In this document: piece by piece, positions 7,788-16,681 of the stretch
Layout: each line of letters starts with the position of its first letter
Position numbering within the stretch: position 1 is the stretch's first letter
DNA from: Neotamlana sargassicola
GTDB taxonomy: Bacteria > Bacteroidota > Bacteroidia > Flavobacteriales > Flavobacteriaceae
Length of the DNA: 64,000 nucleotides
NCBI RefSeq assembly: GCF_020523965.1
Contig: NZ_JAJAPX010000004.1
Coordinates: 186,001-250,000, forward strand
Direction: 5' to 3'
Notes under the pieces: model-generated
The model's database searches: none
What the model was told of the DNA's origin: nothing
What the model saw: only the letters and a program-made list of their open reading frames with translations
Translations under genes and position numbers: made by a program

Positions 7788-8363
7788 TTATTCTTTTTTG
7801 TAAAAATTTTCTAGTAATTTTTGTAAATTCTTCTTCGCTCTAAACATTAACGACTCTATAGACGAAATACTTTTCCCTGTAATTTCAGCTACTTCTTGGT
7901 AACTTTTATCATCTACTTTACAAAGCGTAAATACCACTTTTTGCGATTCTGGTAATTGGTTTATAGCTCTAAACAAAGTTTCGCTTTCCTCTTTGTTTTC
8001 TAGTAAAATACCAGGATGATTCATCTCCGTAAAATAATTTGTTTTATCTACCGGAATATCATTCCCCATAATAGTTTGCAAAAAGGCGAATCGTTTTTTT
8101 GCATTTCTTTTCCTTATAAACTCTAAGCTTTTATTGGTTGCTATTCTATAAATCCAGGTAGATAGTTTTGAGTTTCCTTTAAATTTATTAATTGAATTAA
8201 AAACTTCAACAAAAACCTCTTGAGCTATATCTTCGGCATCTTCCTTATTAGGCACAAACGAAATACAAGTAGCAAATACCTTTTGCTGATACGAGTCAAT
8301 CAACTCCTCATAAGCAAATGGCTTGCCATCTTTAAGATCTTGTATAAATTTGTCTTCTTCCAA
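7788..8363 (-). CDS. ECF-type RNA polymerase sigma factor (module 2)
   Basis: 191 residues with region 2 (NKEDAEDIAQEVFVEVFNSI, then LSTWIYRIATNKSLEFI) and region 4 (LPESQKVVFTLCKVDDKSYQ). It is divergent from the RsmB-like gene across 76 bp. A single-pass protein and a CnrX-like sensor follow in the same direction, giving the same three-gene order as at 1062-2608. Its likely regulon includes the four lipoprotein genes downstream, which is an inference from position. Confidence 0.92.
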   Translation of the reverse strand: MEEDKFIQDLKDGKPFAYEELIDSYQQKVFATCISFVPNKEDAEDIAQEVFVEVFNSINKFKGNSKLSTWIYRIATNKSLEFIRKRNAKKRFAFLQTIMGNDIPVDKTNYFTEMNHPGILLENKEESETLFRAINQLPESQKVVFTLCKVDDKSYQEVAEITGKSISSIESLMFRAKKNLQKLLENFYKKE

Positions 8364-8412
8364 AAGCTAGTTTATTGCCGCAAAATAGATAATTTTATTA
8401 TTTAAATAACAT

Positions 8413-8420
8413 TACCTTTG
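8413..8420 (+). promoter_or_regulatory. Bacteroidota-type -7 element
   Basis: TACCTTTG matches the TAnnTTTG element of the phylum's housekeeping promoters and lies 19 bp before the ATG of the RsmB-like gene. I see no TTG at the usual distance upstream, so support is partial. Confidence 0.45.
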
Positions 8421-8439
8421 CATACTTATTTTATTTACA

Positions 8440-9657
8440 ATGCGATTACACAGAAATTTATGCTTTGCGGTTATTGATGGTTTAACCCTAATTTTTAATG
8501 AAGACAACTACGCCGATAAAGTAATACAACAACTTTTAAAGCGCGATAAACGTTGGGGAAGCCGAGACCGAGCTTTTGTTGCTGAAACCACTTATGATAT
8601 TGTACGTTGGAAACGACTTTATGCTGAAATTGCTGAAGTTAAAGAACCTTTTGATCGCGACAACCTGTGGCGCATGTTTGCAGTTTGGGCAACATTAAAA
8701 GGTATTAAATTACCAGACTGGAAATACTTTGAAGGCACGCCAACCAGAAAAATTAAAGGCCGTTTTGATGAACTTTCAAAAATTAGAAAATTTAGAGAAT
8801 CTATTCCAGATTGGATAGATGCTATAGGCTTAGAAGAATTAGGTGAAGCCACTTGGACAAAAGAAATTGCCATGCAAAATGAGCAAGCCGAAGTAATTTT
8901 ACGTGTAAACACCTTAAAAACTACTAAAGAAAAACTTCAAAACATACTTTTTGATTTAAATATTGAAACCGAATTTATTAAAGGTTATCCATCTGCATTA
9001 AAACTAACAGAACGTGCTAATGTTTTTGTTACCGATGCCTTTAAGCAAGGTTTATTTGAGGTTCAAGATGCATCTTCGCAATTGGTTGCCGATTTTCTAG
9101 ATGTAAAACCAGGCATGAAAGTAGTAGATACCTGTGCTGGCGCCGGTGGCAAAACCCTACACATTGCTGCTTTAATGCAAAACAAAGGGCAAGTTATTGC
9201 CATGGATATTTACGAAAGTAAATTAAAGAAATTAAAAATTAGAGCTAAGCGTAACGGTGTTCATAATTTCGATTTAAGAGTTATTGACTCTACTAAACCC
9301 ATTAAAAAACTACACGGTAAAGCAGACCGCGTGTTAATTGATGCACCTTGTTCTGGCTTAGGCGTTTTACGACGTAACCCTGATGCGAAATGGAAATTAC
9401 AACCCGAGTTTATAGATAAAATTAGAGTAACACAACAAGAAGTTTTACAACAATATTCTAAAATGGTGAAACCTGGCGGAAAATTAGTGTATGCTACATG
9501 TTCTGTTTTACCTTCTGAAAACCAGAATCAAGTTGACAAATTCTTAACATCAGAATCTGGAAAAGAGTTTACTTTTGTAAAAGACAAAAAAGTTTTAGCT
9601 CATGAGTCTGGTTTCGACGGATTTTACATGGCTCTGCTAGAAAAATCAACCAAATAG
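8440..9657 (+). CDS. RsmB/NOP-family rRNA m5C methyltransferase
   Basis: 405 residues. The SAM-binding motif is VVDTCAGAGGKTLHIA, followed by the DAPCSGLG motif with Cys304 and the YATCSVLPSEN motif with Cys354. These are the two cysteines used by RNA m5C methyltransferases, one for covalent catalysis and one for product release. The N-terminal 150 residues form an RNA-binding part like that of RsmB/Sun. The probable substrate is 16S rRNA cytosine, though family assignment alone does not fix the site. It is divergent from the ECF operon and 20 bp ahead of the endonuclease gene. Confidence 0.9.
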   Translation: MRLHRNLCFAVIDGLTLIFNEDNYADKVIQQLLKRDKRWGSRDRAFVAETTYDIVRWKRLYAEIAEVKEPFDRDNLWRMFAVWATLKGIKLPDWKYFEGTPTRKIKGRFDELSKIRKFRESIPDWIDAIGLEELGEATWTKEIAMQNEQAEVILRVNTLKTTKEKLQNILFDLNIETEFIKGYPSALKLTERANVFVTDAFKQGLFEVQDASSQLVADFLDVKPGMKVVDTCAGAGGKTLHIAALMQNKGQVIAMDIYESKLKKLKIRAKRNGVHNFDLRVIDSTKPIKKLHGKADRVLIDAPCSGLGVLRRNPDAKWKLQPEFIDKIRVTQQEVLQQYSKMVKPGGKLVYATCSVLPSENQNQVDKFLTSESGKEFTFVKDKKVLAHESGFDGFYMALLEKSTK

Positions 9658-9677
9658 ATTAAATTAACTCTCTATCT

Positions 9678-11486
9678 ATGAAACATTTTTACTTTTTCTT
9701 TCTTTTAATTTCAAGTTTAAGCTTTGCTCAACTTACACCTCCTACAGCATTACAAAATTATTATTCTGGTGTAGATTTTAATAAAACAGGTACAGATTTG
9801 TTTGATGATTTAGCGATACCTACAGCTTCAAAACACAGTAATTATTTAAGTTATACGCCTGGTATTTGGAATGCGAGTAAAGAAACCGATTTAGATCCAA
9901 CAAACAGTAATAACGTAGTTTTAATTTACGGTTACAGCGATACGGATGGTAATTATATTACAGATAGAACCAGAGATAAAGATGAAACTGGTGGTACAGC
10001 GGGTTCAGATTGGAATAGAGAACACACTTTTCCAAACTCCTTGGGTAGTCCAGATTTAGACAGTAACGGAACATCTAATCCGCCATACGCAGATGCTCAC
10101 AACCTGAGACCATCTGATGTTACTATGAACTCGAACAGAGGAAATAAAAAATTTATAACAGGCTCTGGAAATGCTCAAGATATTTCTGGAAGTTGGTATC
10201 CTGGAGATGAATGGAAAGGCGATGTTGCCAGAATTATAATGTATATGTACTTACGTTATGGCGACCAATGTAAACCAAGTTATGTTGCAAATGGCACAGC
10301 AAATGCTATTGATGCCGATATGATAAATTTATTGTTAGATTGGAATGCCGAAGATCCGGTTTCAACTATTGAGGATAATCGAAACACATATCACGGCAAC
10401 ACATCTAACACTTACGCCCAAGGAAATAGAAACCCGTTTATAGACAACCCATATTTAGCCACAGTAATTTGGGGCGGAACTCCTGCAGAAAATCGTTGGG
10501 GTGAAGCTGCAGATCCAGACACCGAAGCGCCAACAACACCAACTAATTTAACAGCGTCGAACCCAACTTCATCTACAGTTGATTTAGCTTGGACAGCTTC
10601 AACCGATAACGAAGCTGTTGTAACTTATAATATTTATATTGATGGTAATTACTACGTTTCAACAAACTCAACCGCAACCACATTTACAGTTACAGGTTTA
10701 TCGGCTGAAACGACTTATCAATTTGCTGTTTTAGCTGTTGATGCGGCTAGTAACACGTCAACTTTAAGTAATTCGGTAACTGAAACGACACTTGAAGCTC
10801 CGGCTTCTGGCGACAACTGTTTAAGTGAAACGTTCGAAAATATACCAACAAACGCATCAAATTATGCAGAAAGAACTTGGACAGGTGACGACGGTGGAAC
10901 ATGGACAGCGACCGATGCTAGAACCGATCAAACTTTAAATTCAAGAACTATTTGTATTAGAAACGGAAATTTAACAGCTCCAACAATTACAGGTGGTATT
11001 GGAAGCTTAACAGTAACTACTCAGCTAACATTTAGTGGTTCTGCAGGAACTTTCGATGTGCTTGTTAATGGTAATTCTGTTGGAAGCATTCCTTACAGCG
11101 GTGATAACACAACATCGACCACAACTACAATTTCAAACATTAATATTGAAGGTAACGTAACTCTTGTTTTCGATAATCAATCAACGTCTAATCGTGTAAG
11201 AATTGACGATTTATCTTGGACTTGTTTTAGCGGTACATTAAGCACTAGCGATACTATTGATTTAAGCAACATAAATATTTACCCCAACCCAGTAATTGGC
11301 GATAGCATTTCAATTAATAGTAATGAAAATTTATCTTTTGAAGTTTATAATATGTTAGGCAAATTATTAAGTGAAGGTAAAACAGTAAATAAAACTATTT
11401 CTGTACAAACACTTAATTCAGGTATTTATATTTTAAAACTTTCAAATGGAGCGCAAAGTATTACCAAACGACTTATAAAAGAGTAA
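9678..11486 (+). CDS. Secreted endonuclease I with FN3 domain and T9SS sorting tail
   Basis: 602 residues. A signal peptide ends near SLSFAQ. The EndA/NucM-type nuclease domain shows DWNREHTFPN at 111-120 (catalytic histidine region) and ADAHNLRPSDVTMNSNRGN further on. A fibronectin type III module spans roughly residues 285-372, followed by a beta-sandwich segment. The last 75 residues (starting NIYPNP, ending ITKRLIKE) are a type A T9SS sorting domain, so the protein should be exported through the type IX system. A role in extracellular DNA degradation for nutrients is likely. A terminator follows. Confidence 0.92.
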   Translation: MKHFYFFFLLISSLSFAQLTPPTALQNYYSGVDFNKTGTDLFDDLAIPTASKHSNYLSYTPGIWNASKETDLDPTNSNNVVLIYGYSDTDGNYITDRTRDKDETGGTAGSDWNREHTFPNSLGSPDLDSNGTSNPPYADAHNLRPSDVTMNSNRGNKKFITGSGNAQDISGSWYPGDEWKGDVARIIMYMYLRYGDQCKPSYVANGTANAIDADMINLLLDWNAEDPVSTIEDNRNTYHGNTSNTYAQGNRNPFIDNPYLATVIWGGTPAENRWGEAADPDTEAPTTPTNLTASNPTSSTVDLAWTASTDNEAVVTYNIYIDGNYYVSTNSTATTFTVTGLSAETTYQFAVLAVDAASNTSTLSNSVTETTLEAPASGDNCLSETFENIPTNASNYAERTWTGDDGGTWTATDARTDQTLNSRTICIRNGNLTAPTITGGIGSLTVTTQLTFSGSAGTFDVLVNGNSVGSIPYSGDNTTSTTTTISNINIEGNVTLVFDNQSTSNRVRIDDLSWTCFSGTLSTSDTIDLSNINIYPNPVIGDSISINSNENLSFEVYNMLGKLLSEGKTVNKTISVQTLNSGIYILKLSNGAQSITKRLIKE

Positions 11487-11508
11487 AGCCAACATAAAAA
11501 TAAAATTT

Positions 11509-11543
11509 AAAAGGTCATTAATTATTTTAATGGCTTTTTTTTA
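11509..11543 (+). terminator. Terminator of the endonuclease gene
   Basis: AAAAGGTCATTAA (11509-11521) pairs with TTAATGGCTTTTTT with two G-U wobbles and a 5-nt loop, ending in a run of T at 11535-11542. It lies 23 bp after the stop codon. Confidence 0.8.
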
Positions 11544-11556
11544 TTTTTAAAATGAA

Positions 11557-12417
11557 ATGAACACAGCCTTTTTTAATCATATCACTTCGGTTTTAAACCA
11601 ACCAATAATTAACTATGCGCCGGTTTCTGGTGGCGATATTTCTGAAGCTTTTAAAATTAATACAGCTGCTAAATCGTATTTTTTAAAAACGAATTCTTCC
11701 GGTGGCGCCCTAAACATGTTTCAAACCGAAAAACTAGGGCTCGAAATTATTAAAAACACCAATACCATTGCTGTTCCAGAATTAGTTACTTGCGGAAACT
11801 TAGGTGAAACTGCGTTTTTATTAATGGAATTTATTGAAACTAAAACACCCAGTGAAACCGATTTTAAAACGCTAGCTGAACATTTGGCTAAACTGCATAA
11901 AACCTCAGCAGATAATTTTGGTTTATCAACCAATAACTTTATTGGCAGTTTACCGCAGCAAAATAAATTTCATAAACATTGGACAGATTTTTACATTAAC
12001 CAACGCTTATTACCTCAACTAAATTTAGCAAAAACCAATAATTTGCTTCAAGATTCCGAAATTCCTACTGAAGTCAGACTGAAAGAAGTTTTAACGCCGC
12101 TTTTTAAAAATATAAAACCATCGCTTATTCATGGCGATTTCTGGAGCGGCAATTATATTATTGCAAAAAACGGCACGCCTTATTTAATTGATCCTGCTAT
12201 TTATTTTGGGCACAACGAGGTTGATATTGCCATGAGCAAATTATTTGGTGGCTTTAGCAATGCGTTTTATGACGTTTACCAAAACATTTTTTCATTTGAT
12301 GATTTTACGGAAACCAGAATTGAAATTTACCAACTGTATTATTTATTGGTGCATTTAAATTTATTTGGTAAAAGTTATTACACACAGGTTAAACACGTAC
12401 TTAACAACAATTTTTAA
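11557..12417 (+). CDS. Fructosamine kinase family protein
   Basis: 286 residues with the aminoglycoside-phosphotransferase fold. The Brenner-type catalytic motif is SLIHGDFWSGNYI, followed by the metal-binding YLIDPAIYFG. These sequences match the fructosamine/ketosamine 3-kinase family, which phosphorylates sugar adducts on protein amines so they can break down (deglycation). The ATP-binding lysine is probably in KSYFLKTN. Bacterial substrates are often small ribulosamines or erythrulosamines. It sits alone between the nuclease and purL. Confidence 0.88.
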   Translation: MNTAFFNHITSVLNQPIINYAPVSGGDISEAFKINTAAKSYFLKTNSSGGALNMFQTEKLGLEIIKNTNTIAVPELVTCGNLGETAFLLMEFIETKTPSETDFKTLAEHLAKLHKTSADNFGLSTNNFIGSLPQQNKFHKHWTDFYINQRLLPQLNLAKTNNLLQDSEIPTEVRLKEVLTPLFKNIKPSLIHGDFWSGNYIIAKNGTPYLIDPAIYFGHNEVDIAMSKLFGGFSNAFYDVYQNIFSFDDFTETRIEIYQLYYLLVHLNLFGKSYYTQVKHVLNNNF

Positions 12418-12424
12418 AACATGA

Positions 12425-12531
12425 GGCAAGCCGCGTTAGGGATTGAAACGGCATCCTTTTTTGAGGTACGAGAAAAAGATATAGTGTAAAGCCCGACGCC
12501 GATCCCGACTGTTCGGGGCGGGGAAACGCCC
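12425..12531. repeat. GC-rich structured intergenic element
   Basis: About 107 bp that is much richer in G+C than its surroundings. It holds several small hairpins: ATC-C-TTTTT against AAAAAGAT around a GAGGTACGAG loop, CCCGA-CTGT-TCGGG, and GGGCG-GGGAAA-CGCCC at the right end. I recall similar sequences (GGGATTGAAACGGCATCC, then AAAGATATAGTG and AAAGCCCGAC) as dispersed elements in flavobacterial genomes, but cannot verify this here. There is no ORF. It may be a mobile non-coding repeat or a structured RNA. Confidence 0.6.
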
Positions 12532-12613
12532 AAAAATTTATTTCTGTTAAAAAACTTGTTGAAAACACCTTGTGTTTCGTAAAAAAACAGCCGTTTTATA
12601 GTTTAAAAAAATG

Positions 12614-12621
12614 TATTTTTG
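12614..12621 (+). promoter_or_regulatory. -7 element of purL
   Basis: TATTTTTG fits TAnnTTTG and lies 32 bp before the purL ATG. The expected upstream TTG is not at standard spacing. Confidence 0.5.
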
Positions 12622-12653
12622 CGTTTTTATAACACAACTATAACGTATACATA

Positions 12654-15600
12654 ATGATTCATTTCTTCGGAAACCAAAACAGTAAAGTATTTGCTGTTCA
12701 AGCAACAAAAGAATTTTCTACAGAAACCATTTCTAAATTAACCTGGTTATTTGGTAACGCACCTAAAATTGAGCAAGCATCGTTGGATGCTTTTTTTGTT
12801 GGGCCGCGTGCTGCAATGATTACGCCTTGGAGTACAAATGCTGTGGAAATTACCCAAAACATGGGTATTGAAGGTATTATTCGTATTGAAGAATTTACAG
12901 CTGTAGCTGAAGATTTTAAAGATTTTGACCCTATGATTTCGGAGAAATTTAACGGGTTAAATCAAGAATCGTACACCATAAATATTGAGCCTGAACCTAT
13001 TTTAAATATTGATGATATTGCCGCTTACAATGTGCAAGAAGGCTTATCGTTAAGTGATGAAGAAGTTGCTTATTTAGAAGGTGTTGCCGAAAAAATTGGC
13101 AGACCACTTACCGACTCTGAAGTGTTTGGGTTTTCGCAAGTAAATAGCGAGCACTGTCGCCACAAAATTTTTAATGGTACGTTTGTTATTGATGGTGAAG
13201 AAAAACCAACCTCGTTATTTAAATTAATTAAAAAAACATCGGAAGTCAATCCTAACGATATTGTGTCGGCTTATAAAGATAATGTGGCTTTTATAAAAGG
13301 CCCAAAAGTGGAGCAGTTTGCTCCTAAACGTGCCGATATTCCTGATTTTTACGAAACTAAAGAATTTGATTCGGTTATTTCGCTTAAAGCGGAAACACAT
13401 AACTTTCCAACCACTGTGGAGCCTTTTAATGGGGCTGCAACTGGTGCCGGTGGAGAAATTAGAGACCGACTAGCTGGTGGTAAAGGCTCGTTACCTTTAG
13501 CTGGTACGGCGGTTTACATGACCTCTTACTCTAGACTTGAAGAAAACCGCCCTTGGGAACAAAAGTTTGAAGCTAGAAAATGGCTTTACCAAACGCCAAT
13601 GGATATTTTAATAAAAGCATCTAACGGTGCTTCGGACTTTGGTAATAAATTCGGGCAACCCCTAATTACGGGCTCTGTTTTAACTTTCGAGCATAACGAA
13701 AACGCGTCGTCTAGCGATGCGCCTGCTAGACGTTTAGGCTTTGATAAAGTCATTATGCAAGCCGGTGGTATTGGCTATGGCAAAGCCGAACAAGCCTTAA
13801 AAAACACACCGCAAACAGGCGATAAAATAGTTATTCTTGGGGGTGAAAATTACCGAATTGGAATGGGTGGCGCCGCTGTTTCTAGTGCCGATACTGGCGA
13901 ATTTTCGTCTGGAATCGAGTTAAACGCGGTACAACGCTCGAACCCTGAAATGCAAAAACGTGCGGCTAACGCTGTTCGCGGTATGGTTGAAGGCGACGAG
14001 AATTTTATTGTTTCTATTCACGATCATGGGGCTGGAGGGCATTTAAATTGTTTATCGGAGCTTGTTGAAGATACCGGTGGAAAAATAGATTTAGATGCGC
14101 TTCCTGTTGGAGACCCAACACTTTCTGATAAAGAAATTATTGGTAACGAATCGCAAGAGCGTATGGGGCTTGTTATTGCTGAAAAACACATTGAAACCTT
14201 ACAAAAAATTGCAGAACGCGAACGTTCGCCAATTTATACTGTAGGTGATGTTACTGGAGACGATCGTTTTACATTCCAATCTAAAACCAAAGGCAACAAA
14301 CCTATGGATTTAGCGATGAGCGATATGTTTGGAAGTTCTCCTAAAACGGTAATGACAGATAAAACGGTTACCAGAAAATATAAAAACCCAAGATATAAAA
14401 CCAAAAACCTACAAATTTACCTAGAGCAAGTTTTACAACTTGAAGCTGTTGCTTGTAAAGATTGGTTAACAAATAAAGTAGACCGTTGTGTTGGTGGTAA
14501 AGTTGCCAAACAACAATGTGTTGGTCCGTTACAAATCCCGTTAAATAACGTTGGAGTTATGGCTCTAGATTTTAAAGGAAAAGAAGGTGTTGCAACCTCT
14601 ATTGGGCACTCTCCTATTTCCGGCTTAATTAACCCAGTAGCTGGAAGTAGAAATTCCATTACAGAAGCATTAACCAACCTGGTTTGGGCACCTTTAAAAG
14701 ACGGCTTACAGTCGGCATCATTATCTGCCAACTGGATGTGGCCTTGTAAAAATGAAGGTGAAGATGCCCGTTTATATGAAGCAGTTAAAGCGATTTCCGA
14801 TTTTTCGATTGAATTAGGAATTAACGTTCCTACTGGAAAAGATTCGCTTTCTATGAAGCAAAAATATCCTGATGGCGATGTTATTTCTCCTGGAACGGTT
14901 ATTATTTCGGCGGGTGCAAATTGTAACGATATTACTAAAGTTGTAGAACCCGTTTTTAAACAAAACGCTGGAAATGTTTACTATATAAATGTATCGCAAG
15001 ACGATTTTAAATTAGGCGGAAGCTCGTTTAACCAAGTTTTAAACACTATTGGTAGCGATGCTCCAACGGTAAAAAATGCGAGCTACGTTAAAACTGTTTT
15101 TAACACCATTCAATCTTTAATTATAAGCGATAAAATTTCGGCAGGTCACGATGTGGCTTCTGGCGGATTAATTACAACTTTATTAGAGCTTTGTTTTGCT
15201 GATGTTAATTTAGGTGCCGATTTAGATATTTCGAAATTGAATGAAGAAGATTCTATAAAAGTATTATTCGCTGAAAATGCTGGACTTGTTTTTCAAGCAG
15301 AGGCATCGGTTGAAGCTATTTTAGCTGAAAATAATATTGCGTTTTTCAATATTGGTTCGGTAAATACTTCTGGCAACTTAACTGTTAAAAACAACGACGA
15401 TAGCTTTAGCTTTAATATTAGCGAAAATAGAGATGTTTGGTATAAAACATCTTATTTGTTAGATGAAAAACAAACGGCTAATGGTTTAGCTAAAGAACGC
15501 TTTGATAATTACAAAAACCAACCATTACAATTTGAGTTTCCTAAACACTTCACAGGAAAACTAAATGACGTCACTTCGAGTGATTCGCCTAAAGCGAATC

Positions 15601-16355
15601 GTATCGAGAAGCCTAAAGCAGCAATCCTTCGCGAAAAAGGAAGCAACTCGGAACGCGAAATGGCAAACGCCATGTATTTAGCTGGTTTTGATGTAAAAGA
15701 TGTACATATGACCGATTTAATTTCGGGTCGTGAAACCTTAGAAGATATTCAATTTTTAGGAGCCGTTGGAGGTTTCTCAAATTCTGACGTTTTAGGTTCT
15801 GCTAAAGGTTGGGCAGGTGCTATTAAATACAACGAAAAAGCCAATAAAGCTATTAAAAACTTCTTTGAAAGAGAAGATACCTTATCTGTTGGAATTTGCA
15901 ACGGTTGCCAATTATGGATGGAATTAGATTTAATAAACCCTGAGCATGAAGAACACGGAAAAATGTTGCATAACGATTCGCATAAGCACGAAAGTTCGTT
16001 TACTTCGGTAAAAATTCAAGAAAACAATTCTATTATGCTCTCTACATTAGCAGGAAGTACTTTAGGCGTTTGGATTTCTCATGGCGAAGGAAAATTTAAT
16101 TTACCTTACAGTGAAGACAAATATAATATTGTAGCAAAATATGGTTACGAAGGTTATCCGCATAACCCAAATGGTTCAGACTATAATACCGCTATGCTTA
16201 GCGATAAAACTGGCCGCCACTTAGTAACTATGCCACATATTGAGCGCTCTACCTTTCAATGGAACTGGGCAAATTACCCGGATGGTAGAAAAGATGAAGT
16301 TTCACCTTGGTTGGAAGCTTTTGTTAATGCTCGTAAATGGATTGAGAACAAGTAA
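12654..16355 (+). CDS. purL: Phosphoribosylformylglycinamidine synthase, single-chain PurL
   Basis: 1233 residues, the long PurL form with its own glutaminase domain. It catalyses the ATP- and glutamine-dependent conversion of FGAR to FGAM in purine synthesis. The synthase part shows VNSEHCRHKIFNG and the AETHNFPTTVEPFNGAATGAGGE region. The glutamine amidotransferase domain starts near residue 988 (KAAILREKGSNSE), with nucleophile Cys1082 in GICNGCQLW and histidine in ISHGEGKF. Odd feature: residues 973-986 in the linker before the glutaminase domain are encoded by a palindromic repeat. A strong hairpin follows the gene. Confidence 0.97.
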   Translation: MIHFFGNQNSKVFAVQATKEFSTETISKLTWLFGNAPKIEQASLDAFFVGPRAAMITPWSTNAVEITQNMGIEGIIRIEEFTAVAEDFKDFDPMISEKFNGLNQESYTINIEPEPILNIDDIAAYNVQEGLSLSDEEVAYLEGVAEKIGRPLTDSEVFGFSQVNSEHCRHKIFNGTFVIDGEEKPTSLFKLIKKTSEVNPNDIVSAYKDNVAFIKGPKVEQFAPKRADIPDFYETKEFDSVISLKAETHNFPTTVEPFNGAATGAGGEIRDRLAGGKGSLPLAGTAVYMTSYSRLEENRPWEQKFEARKWLYQTPMDILIKASNGASDFGNKFGQPLITGSVLTFEHNENASSSDAPARRLGFDKVIMQAGGIGYGKAEQALKNTPQTGDKIVILGGENYRIGMGGAAVSSADTGEFSSGIELNAVQRSNPEMQKRAANAVRGMVEGDENFIVSIHDHGAGGHLNCLSELVEDTGGKIDLDALPVGDPTLSDKEIIGNESQERMGLVIAEKHIETLQKIAERERSPIYTVGDVTGDDRFTFQSKTKGNKPMDLAMSDMFGSSPKTVMTDKTVTRKYKNPRYKTKNLQIYLEQVLQLEAVACKDWLTNKVDRCVGGKVAKQQCVGPLQIPLNNVGVMALDFKGKEGVATSIGHSPISGLINPVAGSRNSITEALTNLVWAPLKDGLQSASLSANWMWPCKNEGEDARLYEAVKAISDFSIELGINVPTGKDSLSMKQKYPDGDVISPGTVIISAGANCNDITKVVEPVFKQNAGNVYYINVSQDDFKLGGSSFNQVLNTIGSDAPTVKNASYVKTVFNTIQSLIISDKISAGHDVASGGLITTLLELCFADVNLGADLDISKLNEEDSIKVLFAENAGLVFQAEASVEAILAENNIAFFNIGSVNTSGNLTVKNNDDSFSFNISENRDVWYKTSYLLDEKQTANGLAKERFDNYKNQPLQFEFPKHFTGKLNDVTSSDSPKANRIEKPKAAILREKGSNSEREMANAMYLAGFDVKDVHMTDLISGRETLEDIQFLGAVGGFSNSDVLGSAKGWAGAIKYNEKANKAIKNFFEREDTLSVGICNGCQLWMELDLINPEHEEHGKMLHNDSHKHESSFTSVKIQENNSIMLSTLAGSTLGVWISHGEGKFNLPYSEDKYNIVAKYGYEGYPHNPNGSDYNTAMLSDKTGRHLVTMPHIERSTFQWNWANYPDGRKDEVSPWLEAFVNARKWIENK
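15570..15612. repeat. Palindromic dispersed repeat inside purL
   Basis: The run GTCACTTCGAGTGATTCGC, loop CTAAA, then GCGAATCGTATCGAGAAG forms an imperfect hairpin (GATTCGC/GCGAATC plus flanking TCGA pairs). It stays in frame and encodes about 14 residues in the linker before the PurL glutaminase domain. Related GTCA-CTCGA motifs occur at 40759-40781 and 55733-55755. Confidence 0.7.
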
Positions 16356-16366
16356 TTATTATCTGT

Positions 16367-16402
16367 ATTTCACTAATCAAATTTTATTTTGATTAGTGAA
16401 AT
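16367..16402 (+). terminator. Hairpin terminator of purL
   Basis: Perfect 15-bp inverted repeat, ATTTCACTAATCAAA (16367-16381) and TTTGATTAGTGAAAT (16388-16402), with a 6-nt loop, 12 bp after the stop. The T tract behind it is weak. Confidence 0.7.
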
Positions 16403-16681
16403 ATTGTTTAACAACATATTTTCTTCACTTTTTTCGATATTACACTTACTTAATCTCAAAATCAATTGAGAAAAAAACTAAAAAAAACACATCTTTCAAT
16501 TTTTAGACAAATTATTTAATAACCAAAAATAAATTTAAAAATCCCTTTATTTTTTTAATTAAAAATTAAACAAACGTATTTCATCCGATATTTTAATCGA
16601 TAAAAAGCATATTTTTACGATAAAGTAGTGTATTTGAAAATATTTACTGTATATTTACGCACGAAAGCGACTAAATACAGA
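16403..16681. other. AT-rich gap, nothing recognised
   Basis: The stretch between the purL hairpin and the chosen start of the kinase gene is very AT-rich. I find no ORF, repeat or convincing promoter pair in it. A long 5' leader of the kinase gene is possible. Confidence 0.5.

Noticed and set aside
12438-12450. GATTGAAAC-type end typical of some CRISPR repeats
   Set aside because: It occurs once, with no regularly spaced copies and no cas genes in the window; it belongs to the structured intergenic element.
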